DNA of 64,000 nt from Dyadobacter sp. SG02 (GTDB lineage: Bacteria; Bacteroidota; Bacteroidia; Cytophagales; Spirosomataceae): NCBI RefSeq assembly GCF_900109045.1, contig NZ_FNYL01000010.1, positions 62,001-126,000 of the forward strand. Reading direction: 5' to 3'. Positions within the stretch are counted from its first letter, which is position 1; every line of letters starts with the position of its first letter. Below the pieces are notes generated by a model. The model was given only the letters and a program-made list of their open reading frames with translations, did no database searches and was not told the DNA's origin. The translations under genes were made by a program, and so were the position numbers. Positions 53,178-60,933 of this stretch are shown here, one piece after another.

Positions 53178-53597
53178 CTACAACAGCTCGAATTCAAACA
53201 TATCCATATCGACTGACGGATTTCTAGCTTCAACCGCTCTGAGAAATTTCACGAAATTATCGTTGGTCAACGACGGCAAAGCCGTGATAGACTTTTGATT
53301 ACTGCCATCTACCTTATATTGGATTCTCCAATAACGATTATGTTGAAGGTCGGAGCTCAGGCTGAGCTTAATCGCCGTAATAGAGGAAAGTGGAATTTTG
53401 GTGCGCTTGTTATGGTAAAAAAATTCAACGTCGAAGTTGAGATCGCGATTGAACAAGCCATTTCTGATCCCATACAAACAAACCGCCGAAGACACAAAAA
53501 ACATGACGTCTTCTGCTCCAAGCGCCTCCTGCAGGACAAGATGGATACCGAAAATGATATTGGCTGCAATCAGCACCAGTGTGGCAAAATTCTTCAT
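53178..53597 (-). CDS. Small membrane protein with PH-like cytoplasmic domain
   Basis: 139 residues from the ATG at 53597. An upstream in-frame ATG (53678) lies inside the tRNA terminator and is rejected. Two hydrophobic segments (about 5-22 and 28-46) are followed by a beta-rich region (FFYHNKRTKIPLSSITAIKLS, YWRIQYKVDGSNQKSITALP) and a terminal helix, like a bacterial PH domain. Function unknown. Confidence 0.6.
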   Translation of the reverse strand: MKNFATLVLIAANIIFGIHLVLQEALGAEDVMFFVSSAVCLYGIRNGLFNRDLNFDVEFFYHNKRTKIPLSSITAIKLSLSSDLQHNRYWRIQYKVDGSNQKSITALPSLTNDNFVKFLRAVEARNPSVDMDMFEFELL

Positions 53598-53660
53598 GCT
53601 GATTCGAAGGGTAAGCAAAGTTTTCCGCTTGATGCCTGATCCGCCAAGTATTGCAACCAA

Positions 53661-53695
53661 AGAAAAAGCGCTTAACAATCTCTTGCTAAGCGCTT
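53661..53695 (-). terminator. Rho-independent terminator of tRNA-Asn
   Basis: Perfect 9-bp arms AAGCGCTTA/TAAGCGCTT (53666-53674 and 53687-53695) with a 12-base loop; on the minus strand followed by a T-rich run. It begins 10 bases after the tRNA 3' end. Confidence 0.85.
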
Positions 53696-53705
53696 CATTT
53701 TCAAG

Positions 53706-53779
53706 CTCCCGAAGCTGGGCTCGAACCAGCGACCCTCTGATTAACAGTCAGATGCTCTAACCGGCTGAGCTATTCGGGA
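53706..53779 (-). tRNA. tRNA-Asn (GTT)
   Basis: 74-nt cloverleaf on the minus strand. Acceptor arms TCCCGAA and TTCGGGA pair, discriminator base G; D-arm AGCTCAGCCGGTTAGAGC; anticodon stem-loop CTGACTGTTAATCAG with anticodon GTT; T-arm with GGTTCGAGCCC. CCA is not encoded. Confidence 0.95.
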
Positions 53780-53864
53780 ATCATTATCCGGTTGTTGTAC
53801 TCGAATTGTGGTGCAAATCTAGTAATTCAAGTTATACAGCGCAAGTGTCGCACTTAAAAAAATA

Positions 53865-54146
53865 TTACGCCTGCACCTTCGCCAGGATTAACTCCTTGAC
53901 TTTCTTGGCATCTCCCTTCGTAAAATTATTGATAATTATTTCAGGACGCATGCGTGGAATGACCCGGATCGTAGAAAAGAACATGCCGCTGTCGATCTCG
54001 ACGCCCGAGATGTCCGAGTAAAACACGAAGTTATCGTTGCTTCTGAAAAGTTTCCTGACTTTGAAGGTCACCCCTTTTTCTCCGAAGGTGATTTCGTCGG
54101 GGAAAAACGGGTTCATGAGCCCGCTGGCGCTGAATCGCTCGTTCAT
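53865..54146 (-). CDS. Small PH-domain-like protein
   Basis: 93 residues, no membrane segment. A run of beta strands (DEITFGEKGVTFKVRKLF, NFVFYSDISGVEIDSG, STIRVIPRMRPEIIINNF) and a C-terminal helix (DAKKVKELILAKVQA) give a bacterial PH-like pattern. It lies 26 bases downstream of rsmG in the same direction and is probably co-transcribed. Function unknown. Confidence 0.65.
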   Translation of the reverse strand: MNERFSASGLMNPFFPDEITFGEKGVTFKVRKLFRSNDNFVFYSDISGVEIDSGMFFSTIRVIPRMRPEIIINNFTKGDAKKVKELILAKVQA

Positions 54147-54172
54147 ATTTGAATAGGTTATTAATTGAATGC

Positions 54173-54793
54173 TTACAAAGGTACGTATACGACTTTCTTA
54201 GTTTCAAAGAATTCTTCCCCGAAAAAGTCGGAAAGCGCGTAAATCTGCGGCTTTTCTCTGATCTCGGAGAGCTCTTCGGATAAGTCGCCACCTTTGAGAT
54301 ATAAAATACCGTTCCTGCGGTCGTGGAAGGAGTTGCGGCTGATGTTCTTTTTTACCCAACCTACAAACGGCGCCATTCGGGTTACTGCCCGGCTTACCAC
54401 GAATTCATAGCTGTCGTCGAGCCTTTCGGCCCGTACCTGCTCCGCCCGCACGTTGTCAAGCTTTAATGCTTCGACGATTTCCTGCACGACGCGGATTTTC
54501 TTGCCAATGCTGTCGACGAGGTGAAACTGCGCTTCCGGGAACATGATCGCCAACGGAACGCCGGGGAAGCCGCCGCCTGTACCGACGTCGAGAATCGCCG
54601 TGCCGGCGCGAAATTGCTGCACTTTGGCAATACCCAATGAATGCAGGACATGGCGTTCATATAAGGTTTCGATATCCTGACGGGAAATCACATTCACGCG
54701 GGCGTTCCAATATTCGTACAACTCGCCCATTTGCCCGAACTTGTCGCGCTGGTCTGCCGTCAGGTTCGGGAAGTATTTATTAATCAATTCCAT
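54173..54793 (-). CDS. rsmG: 16S rRNA (guanine527-N7)-methyltransferase RsmG
   Basis: 206 residues. SAM-binding motif ILDVGTGGGFPGVPLAI (about 68-84), LVDSIGKKIRVVQEIVEALKL and VSRAVTRMAPFVGW are characteristic of RsmG/GidB. It methylates G527 of 16S rRNA. It overlaps the upstream glycosyltransferase gene by 10 bases. Confidence 0.93.
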   Translation of the reverse strand: MELINKYFPNLTADQRDKFGQMGELYEYWNARVNVISRQDIETLYERHVLHSLGIAKVQQFRAGTAILDVGTGGGFPGVPLAIMFPEAQFHLVDSIGKKIRVVQEIVEALKLDNVRAEQVRAERLDDSYEFVVSRAVTRMAPFVGWVKKNISRNSFHDRRNGILYLKGGDLSEELSEIREKPQIYALSDFFGEEFFETKKVVYVPL

Positions 54794-55965
54794 GATTTAC
54801 GGGGTTTTCTGCTCGTCATGGTCAAAAACCCGAAAACGAGGTAATAAACAAAAAGTGCAAAGTCCATCAGTAAAAAGCTGAACCACTCCACGGTTTTATC
54901 CAGCTTGACATTAATAATGATCAGCAGAAACCACTGAATAGCCCACCGTACGCCAAAAACGATCCCGAGGTATTGCAGTAACAACATATCCTTCGTGATC
55001 AACCCCCAGGCCAGCGTCAGCAATCCAAGCAACCAACTGCCGATGTGTGCCGCGGAGAGCATTCCGAGCAATATTTTGTTCCGCGGCTTGTAGTACCGGC
55101 TTACGGAAATGTGCCGGCGCTTCTGACGGAACCAGTCTTTCCAGTTGATTTTGGGAATGGAATAAACAAATGAATCCTCTTCGATCGAAATGGTGGTGTT
55201 AGAGCTGGTGGCCACTTCGTTCAGGAAAATATCGTCGTCGCCCCCGAATACGTGCTTGTGTGTGTAAAAGCCTTTGTTCGCAAAAAATACGGAGCGCTTA
55301 TATAATATGTTACGGCCGACGCCCATGTACGTCATTCCCGCCAGTGTGAAAGACAGGTACTGAACGGCCGCATAGAAGGTTTCGCAGCGGATAAACCAGT
55401 TGAGCAAGCCCTTTTGTTTGAAATAAGGTGAAAAACCTAAAACGATATCCTTATCATCGGTTACCCGGGAGGTCATTGCAGTGATCCAGTGATTCGAAGC
55501 GGGACGGCAATCGGCGTCGGTCATGAGCGCTATGGGATATTTGGCCTGCTTCATGCCGACGGTCAATGCATATTTCTTAGGCGTGACGTGGTCGAACTGG
55601 TCGTTAATGCGGATGTAGCGGATGTTTTTCCAGCTGTTGATATGCTCGCGGATATACTCTTCACTCCCGTCGTCGGACCGGTCGTCTAGCAGGATCACTT
55701 CATACTCGGGATACTCCTGCGCGTCCAGCAGCGGAATGAGCTCCGTCAGGTTCTCCCTTTCGTTCCAGGCGCACACCAATACGGTTACTCCGGGCATGGC
55801 ATTGCCATAATTAGCGCCCTTTCCGTAAAATGCCAGCCTTGTAAAAAAGAAGAGATAATAGAATAACTGAACAACTACGAACGCTCCTAGCGCATAGAGT
55901 AAAGAATCGGCCACAACAGAAGAGAGATGTAAAATTTTACCATATTCATGCAAATATACTGTCAT
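54784..55965 (-). CDS. Membrane-bound family 2 glycosyltransferase
   Basis: 393 residues. N-terminal membrane segment (LLYALGAFVVVQLFYYLFFF), GT-A catalytic domain with VTVLVCAWNERENL, DDRSDDGSEEY, the LMTDADCRP nucleotide-sugar site and FRQKRRHIS near residue 265, and three C-terminal membrane helices. It probably builds a surface or membrane glycan; substrate unknown. It overlaps rsmG by 10 bases and is divergent from tgt. Confidence 0.88.
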   Translation of the reverse strand: MTVYLHEYGKILHLSSVVADSLLYALGAFVVVQLFYYLFFFTRLAFYGKGANYGNAMPGVTVLVCAWNERENLTELIPLLDAQEYPEYEVILLDDRSDDGSEEYIREHINSWKNIRYIRINDQFDHVTPKKYALTVGMKQAKYPIALMTDADCRPASNHWITAMTSRVTDDKDIVLGFSPYFKQKGLLNWFIRCETFYAAVQYLSFTLAGMTYMGVGRNILYKRSVFFANKGFYTHKHVFGGDDDIFLNEVATSSNTTISIEEDSFVYSIPKINWKDWFRQKRRHISVSRYYKPRNKILLGMLSAAHIGSWLLGLLTLAWGLITKDMLLLQYLGIVFGVRWAIQWFLLIIINVKLDKTVEWFSFLLMDFALFVYYLVFGFLTMTSRKPRKSWN

Positions 55966-55992
55966 TGACAGGAATGTTCGAGACGTTACCCC

Positions 55993-56000
55993 TATTTTTG
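55993..56000 (+). promoter_or_regulatory. Putative -7 box of tgt
   Basis: TATTTTTG, an exact TAnnTTTG match, 25 bases before the tgt ATG. A TTG at 55965-55967 is a poorly spaced -33 candidate. Confidence 0.5.
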
Positions 56001-56025
56001 CACACCAGCAATTTAAAACCTTTTA

Positions 56026-57159
56026 ATGAAGTTTACATTACAAGTTGAGGATCCCCATTCGAAAGCGAGGGCCGGATTGGTAGAGACGGATCATGGGGTA
56101 ATCCAGACGCCCATCTTCATGCCTGTGGGTACAGCGGGCACCGTGAAAGCGGTTCATCAGCGCGAATTGAAGGAAGATGTCAAAGCACAAATCATATTAG
56201 GTAATACTTATCACCTGTATCTCCGCCCCGGGCTCGACATTCTCGAGAAGGCTGGCGGGCTCCATGCATTCAACGGCTGGGACAGGCCGATCCTAACCGA
56301 TAGCGGCGGTTACCAGGTGTATTCGCTCGCTGGAACCGGCCGTAAAATAAATGAAGAAGGTGTGGTATTTAAGTCACACATTGACGGTGGCGTACACACA
56401 TTCACGCCGGAGAACGTGATGGACATCCAGCGGACGATCGGTGCAGATATTATCATGGCGTTCGACGAATGCACGCCGTACCCGTGCGACTTCACGTATG
56501 CGCGGAAATCCATGGAAATGACACACCGATGGCTAACTCGTTGCTGCCGAAGATTCGATGAAACGGAACCTCTTTATGGCCACAGCCAGACGTTATTCCC
56601 TATCGTTCAGGGAAGTGTTTACAAAGACCTCCGGAAACAATCAGCCGAATTTATCGCTTCCGCGGGTCGTGAAGGTAATGCGATCGGCGGTCTGTCGGTA
56701 GGCGAGCCGGCCGAGATCATGTACGAACTCACCGAAGTGGTTTGCGATATTCTGCCGAAGGATAAGCCCCGTTACCTCATGGGCGTGGGTACGCCTGCGA
56801 ACATCCTGGAATGCATTTCCCTGGGTGTGGACATGTTTGACTGCGTGATGCCCACGCGTAATGCGCGTAATGGCATGATTTTTACAACGGAGGGAATTAT
56901 CAATATCCGCAACGAAAAGTGGAAGGATGATTTGTCACCGATAGACGCAGGCCTTGGCGGACACGTTAGTACATTTTACAGTAAGGCGTATCTGAGGCAT
57001 CTTGTGAAGTCGGGCGAAATGCTCGGGGCACAGATTGCGAGCATCCATAATCTGACGTTCTATTTGTGGCTGGTTAACAGCGCGAGAGAGAAAATTATCG
57101 ACGGAACTTTCGCTTCCTGGAAGCGCGAAATGGAAAAAAAATTGAATCAACGGCTTTGA
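56026..57159 (+). CDS. tgt: Queuine tRNA-ribosyltransferase (tRNA-guanine transglycosylase), zinc-ligand-poor form
   Basis: 377 residues. Family motifs: TPIFMPVGTAGTVK, LTDSGGYQVYSL, HIDGGVHTFTPE, FDECTPYP, and the catalytic Asp region FDCVMPTRNARNG. It exchanges guanine-34 of GUN-anticodon tRNAs (including tRNA-Asn, also in this window) for a queuine precursor. The CxCxxC zinc motif expected between DDxSPID and YSxAYLRHL is absent: the stretch is AGLGGHVSTF with no cysteine, while the final HNL histidine remains. This may be typical for the clade. Confidence 0.9.
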   Translation: MKFTLQVEDPHSKARAGLVETDHGVIQTPIFMPVGTAGTVKAVHQRELKEDVKAQIILGNTYHLYLRPGLDILEKAGGLHAFNGWDRPILTDSGGYQVYSLAGTGRKINEEGVVFKSHIDGGVHTFTPENVMDIQRTIGADIIMAFDECTPYPCDFTYARKSMEMTHRWLTRCCRRFDETEPLYGHSQTLFPIVQGSVYKDLRKQSAEFIASAGREGNAIGGLSVGEPAEIMYELTEVVCDILPKDKPRYLMGVGTPANILECISLGVDMFDCVMPTRNARNGMIFTTEGIINIRNEKWKDDLSPIDAGLGGHVSTFYSKAYLRHLVKSGEMLGAQIASIHNLTFYLWLVNSAREKIIDGTFASWKREMEKKLNQRL

Positions 57160-57238
57160 AAGTTCAAAAAAGGAGGTTTCTTTCGGGTAAAATTTGAATT
57201 AAATATCAGGAAACTTTTCCATTTGTATCAACTTGCGG

Positions 57239-57269
57239 TTGATTAAGTGATATTGATAACCTATTTTTG
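57239..57269 (+). promoter_or_regulatory. Putative sigma-ABfr promoter of the OmpA-family gene
   Basis: TTG (57239-57241), a 20-base spacer and TATTTTTG (57262-57269). It predicts a leader of about 110 bases before the ATG at 57387, which argues against an upstream in-frame start at 57267. Confidence 0.6.
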
Positions 57270-57386
57270 TGCGCACTAGGCATTTGGTTAATGTTGCGAT
57301 TAGCCGTGAAAACAATATATAACTTTACTCATAAAATTGGATATAGATCAATCCTAGTTAATCTTAATAACGCTAACTTGAATAGT

Positions 57387-58841
57387 ATGAAAAAAGTATC
57401 CCAGTTGATTGGTTCGTTTGCCTTGGGAGCAATGATGGCGCTGCCTTCATTCGCACAGCCGCTGGTGCAACCGAATTCTCCGGATTACAATCCAAAAGCG
57501 ACGTACGATGGCCCCTACAAATTGAACACCTGGTCAATTTCCGCACACTTTGGCCCGACGCTCTTTTTTGGTGATTTAAGAGAATATGACTTCTGGCCTG
57601 TTACCAAAACCAACTCTGACAGCCACAAGGAATCCGGAACTTTTCAAGGAGGCCTCACACTGAACAAACAACTTTCCTACCTGTTCGGCGCTCGCCTGGA
57701 CGCATCTTTGGGTAACCTGAGAGGTATGAAACGTCGTAATTATAACCGCTATTTTGAAGGAAACTACTTCGATGTATCGCTTTCAGGAACTGTTAACCTG
57801 AAAGGTCTTCTGATGGGGCCCAACAAAATGAAGCGCTGGAAAATCGATGCGTATGCAGGTATCGGTCAGGTGTTCTACGATGCTACGGCATATGACCTGA
57901 CAGGTGGTGTGAAGCTTCGTGAAACAGGCAACATGAACGACTGGATCGTTCCAACCGGTTTGAACATCAACTACGAAGTAACGCCAAGAATCGATATCGG
58001 TGTTGACTTCCGTTTGACTCACACCAATTCTGACTACCTTGACGCTACTTACGGTGGTGACTACGACAGAACGCCTAACAGCTTCAACATCAAAGATCAG
58101 AAAACTTCCCACAAAGGAAACTCTGAGCTTGACAGCTACGGATACGGTGCAATCCAGGTAACTTACAAACTGGGCAAAAAGCCTTTGAAAGTTGCGAAAG
58201 TGGACGGCAAATGGGATTACAAACCAGAAGAAGGCGGTTACTACCACCTGCGTTACACAGACCCACGAGTACTGGTTAAGCCTCCGAAAATCCTTACACT
58301 CGAAGAAATGGACTCCGTTGCAAAAGCAAACCGTCCAAAAGATATCGACCCACGTTTGTTGCTTGATACCGACGGTGACGGTGTATCCGACTTCTTCGAT
58401 AAAGAGCCAAACTCACCGGCAGGAAGCATTGTTGACGGTGCCGGTCGCGTACTCGACTTCGATTCTTACGTGAAAAACGCATTGGCAACAGGCGCAGCTT
58501 GCTCCGAGATCTTTGCGAACGTAACATTCGATACCGACAAAAACGTATTGAAACCTGAATTCCAGGAATTGCTGAAAAACGTAGCAGCATTGATGAACAA
58601 AAACGGATGCCGCTTGCAACTGGCTGGTCACACCGACCGTCGTGCATCTGACCGTTACAACGTCTCGCTTTCGAAACGCCGCGTAGATGCAGTGAAAAAC
58701 TACCTGATCAACGAAGCTGGTCTGACAGACCCAAGCAAAGTGATCGTAGACTACTTCGGATCATTCAAACCTATCGCAGACAGCGCAACCCGCACAGGAT
58801 TGCAGAAAAACCGTCGCGTAGAATTGAAACTTCTTCCCTAA
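57387..58841 (+). CDS. OmpA-family outer-membrane protein with TSP3-like repeat
   Basis: 484 residues from the ATG at 57387. Signal peptide (to about residue 24, SFAQ). An N-terminal beta-barrel (about 40-270) starts WSISAHFGPTLFFGDLREYD. A short acidic calcium-binding-like TSP3 segment, DTDGDGVSDFFDKEP, follows. The C-terminal OmpA domain (about 375-484) has ANVTFDTDKNVLKPE, LAGHTDRR and NVSLSKRRVDAVKNYL, which bind peptidoglycan. It anchors the outer membrane to the wall. It is probably highly expressed, given its own promoter, long leader, biased codons and strong terminator. Confidence 0.9.
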   Translation: MKKVSQLIGSFALGAMMALPSFAQPLVQPNSPDYNPKATYDGPYKLNTWSISAHFGPTLFFGDLREYDFWPVTKTNSDSHKESGTFQGGLTLNKQLSYLFGARLDASLGNLRGMKRRNYNRYFEGNYFDVSLSGTVNLKGLLMGPNKMKRWKIDAYAGIGQVFYDATAYDLTGGVKLRETGNMNDWIVPTGLNINYEVTPRIDIGVDFRLTHTNSDYLDATYGGDYDRTPNSFNIKDQKTSHKGNSELDSYGYGAIQVTYKLGKKPLKVAKVDGKWDYKPEEGGYYHLRYTDPRVLVKPPKILTLEEMDSVAKANRPKDIDPRLLLDTDGDGVSDFFDKEPNSPAGSIVDGAGRVLDFDSYVKNALATGAACSEIFANVTFDTDKNVLKPEFQELLKNVAALMNKNGCRLQLAGHTDRRASDRYNVSLSKRRVDAVKNYLINEAGLTDPSKVIVDYFGSFKPIADSATRTGLQKNRRVELKLLP

Positions 58842-58862
58842 TAGTTGAAGAAACGACTGAAA

Positions 58863-58897
58863 GAGAAAGGCTCCCGTCGGGAGCCTTTCTCTTTTTA
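58863..58897 (+). terminator. Rho-independent terminator after the OmpA gene
   Basis: Perfect 14-bp arms AGAGAAAGGCTCCC (58863-58876) and GGGAGCCTTTCTCT (58880-58893), 3-base loop, followed by T-run. Confidence 0.93.
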
Positions 58898-58952
58898 ATA
58901 TATTCACACACCAAATCAGTTAGCCACATCATAACAACGCAACAGGGAATTA

Positions 58953-60059
58953 ATGAAACAATATGATTATCTGGTAGTAGGTGCAGGTCTGTGGGGATCG
59001 GTATTTGCCCATGAGGCAACCAAACGCGGAAAGAAATGTCTGGTAATCGATCGCCGCGACCATATCGGCGGCAATGTGTATTGCGAGAATGTCGAAGGCA
59101 TCAACGTCCATAAATACGGCGCACACATATTCCACACGAATGATAAGGATATCTGGGACTATGTCAACTCGTTCGTAGAATTCAACCGGTACACCAATTC
59201 TCCGGTCGCGAATTACAATGGAGAGCTCTACAACCTTCCATTCAATATGAACACTTTCTACCAGTTGTGGAAGGTGCGCACGCCGGAAGAAGCGAAGGAA
59301 AAAATCCGTCAGCAGGTGGAAGAGGCAGGTATTAAAGACCCTCAAAACCTGGAAGAACAGGCGATCTCACTGGTGGGAACCGACATTTACGAGAAGCTGA
59401 TCAAAGCCTACACGGAAAAACAATGGGGAAGAAAAGCCACCGAACTGCCTGCATTCATTATCAAACGGCTCCCGGTTCGATTTACATTCGACAATAATTA
59501 CTTCAACGACCGCTACCAGGGCATTCCGATCGGCGGCTACAATAAACTGACCGAAGGACTCCTCAAAGATGTAGACGTTCGCCTGGGTGTGGATTTCTTC
59601 AAAGAAAGGGAATCACTTGCCGCATTGGCGGAAACCATCGTGTACACCGGCCCTATCGATGAATATTTCGATTTCCGGTTTGGCCAGCTCGAATACCGCA
59701 GCCTTCGCTTCGATAACCAGTTGCTGGATCAGGAAAACTACCAGGGAAATGCGGTGGTGAACTATACAGATGGTGAAACTCCTTTTACCCGCATTATCGA
59801 GCATAAGCATTTTGAATTCGGCACACAGCCCAAAACCGTGATCACGCACGAGTACCCGCAGGAATGGGTGAAAGGCGCCGAACCTTATTACCCGGTAAAT
59901 GACGATAAGAATACGGCGGTGTTCAATCAATACAAAGCGCTCGCAGCGGAGGAACCGAACGTCATTTTCGGTGGACGACTTGCCGAGTACCGGTATTACG
60001 ATATGCACCAGGTGGTAGCCTCAGCACTCAAAAAAGTGAAGGTACATTTCGATTCTTAA
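58953..60059 (+). CDS. glf: UDP-galactopyranose mutase
   Basis: 368 residues. FAD-binding VVGAGLWGSVFAHEA (9-23) and IDRRDHIGGNVYCEN are followed by the GLF domain (YGAHIFHTND, EKQWGRKATELPA, RYQGIPIGGYNKL, EYRYYDMHQVV). It converts UDP-galactopyranose to UDP-galactofuranose for surface glycans. It opens the polysaccharide-related part of the window and is followed by its own terminator. Confidence 0.94.
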   Translation: MKQYDYLVVGAGLWGSVFAHEATKRGKKCLVIDRRDHIGGNVYCENVEGINVHKYGAHIFHTNDKDIWDYVNSFVEFNRYTNSPVANYNGELYNLPFNMNTFYQLWKVRTPEEAKEKIRQQVEEAGIKDPQNLEEQAISLVGTDIYEKLIKAYTEKQWGRKATELPAFIIKRLPVRFTFDNNYFNDRYQGIPIGGYNKLTEGLLKDVDVRLGVDFFKERESLAALAETIVYTGPIDEYFDFRFGQLEYRSLRFDNQLLDQENYQGNAVVNYTDGETPFTRIIEHKHFEFGTQPKTVITHEYPQEWVKGAEPYYPVNDDKNTAVFNQYKALAAEEPNVIFGGRLAEYRYYDMHQVVASALKKVKVHFDS

Positions 60060-60077
60060 AAATATTTTATTGTTAGA

Positions 60078-60112
60078 AAGCCTGTTTCAAGCCGTTGAGA
60101 CAGGCTTTTTTA
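60078..60112 (+). terminator. Rho-independent terminator after glf
   Basis: 12-bp arms AAGCCTGTTTCA (60078-60089) and TGAGACAGGCTT (60096-60107) with one G-T wobble, then T-run. Confidence 0.9.
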
Positions 60113-60207
60113 TTTGTCCGGAAATTTTTCAAAAAAATTTTTGTAGAAGTCGCGTTACCAAAATTACAAGCCTGCGTCTAAATGCTATCACCTGACACGT
60201 GTATGCA

Positions 60208-60918
60208 ATGCTGGCAAACAAAACAAAAAATACAGATTTCGCGCACTTCCAAGACTGGGCCGAGAACCCGCTCTGGAAAGCCATCCGGTTCCGCTGGTAC
60301 TGGTTTCTCATCGCTCCCCTGGTGTCGGTCCTCCTCGGATTAGCATTCCTGCGATACAAAACGCCGCATTATACCATCACGGCCTCGCTGATGGTAGGGG
60401 ATGATTCGAGGGGAAGCGATTTTCATGAAACAGCTTTATTGGAAGAACTCGGGCTGCCCGACGCTACGAGTAGTGTCGAGAACGAGATTGAAATACTTAA
60501 AAGCCGCACATTACTGAGCCAGGTCATCGGTGACCTGCATTTAACTACACAATACCTCGCTTCCGGCCACCTCAAAACGACCGAACTCTACGAGAAAACA
60601 CCTTACAAGATCAGGTTCATCGAATCGCGTCCCATAAGACCTGGGACTTACCGCATTACCCGGGATACCGACAGCACATTTACGCTTGAAACTTCCACCG
60701 GCAATTACAAGGGCAAATTTGGCCTGCAATTGATGCTACCGCACGGCCTGGCAATCGTCGATACGACCGGTTTCAAACCTGCTTCGGACTATCAATATTC
60801 CTTTAAAATCTCAGGCAGCGAGACGGTACTCGACCATTATGCCCGCCTTTTGAGCATTCAGACGCCGAACAAAACGGCCAGTCTCGTCAATCTAACTGTC
60901 CAGGACGTTTTACCGTGA
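60208..60918 (+). CDS. N-terminal fragment: Wzz-domain part of the interrupted tyrosine kinase
   Basis: 236 residues from the ATG at 60208 (a GTG at 60199 is also in frame) to the in-frame TGA. It contains membrane helix 1 (RFRWYWFLIAPLVSVLLG) and most of the Wzz-type periplasmic domain (ILKSRTLLSQVIGDL). On its own it would lack the second membrane helix and the kinase. Confidence 0.6.
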   Translation: MLANKTKNTDFAHFQDWAENPLWKAIRFRWYWFLIAPLVSVLLGLAFLRYKTPHYTITASLMVGDDSRGSDFHETALLEELGLPDATSSVENEIEILKSRTLLSQVIGDLHLTTQYLASGHLKTTELYEKTPYKIRFIESRPIRPGTYRITRDTDSTFTLETSTGNYKGKFGLQLMLPHGLAIVDTTGFKPASDYQYSFKISGSETVLDHYARLLSIQTPNKTASLVNLTVQDVLP

Positions 60919-60933
60919 AAAGGCGAGGCCATT

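Noticed and set aside
53706..53779. tRNA-Asn as the attachment site of an integrated element
   Set aside because: The nearby low-GC patch is suggestive, but no integrase and no repeat of the tRNA 3' end was seen.
60916..60918. TGA as a selenocysteine codon in the tyrosine kinase
   Set aside because: The position is in a Wzz periplasmic segment where no redox residue is expected, and no selenocysteine-insertion hairpin was evident just after it; nonsense mutation or error is simpler.
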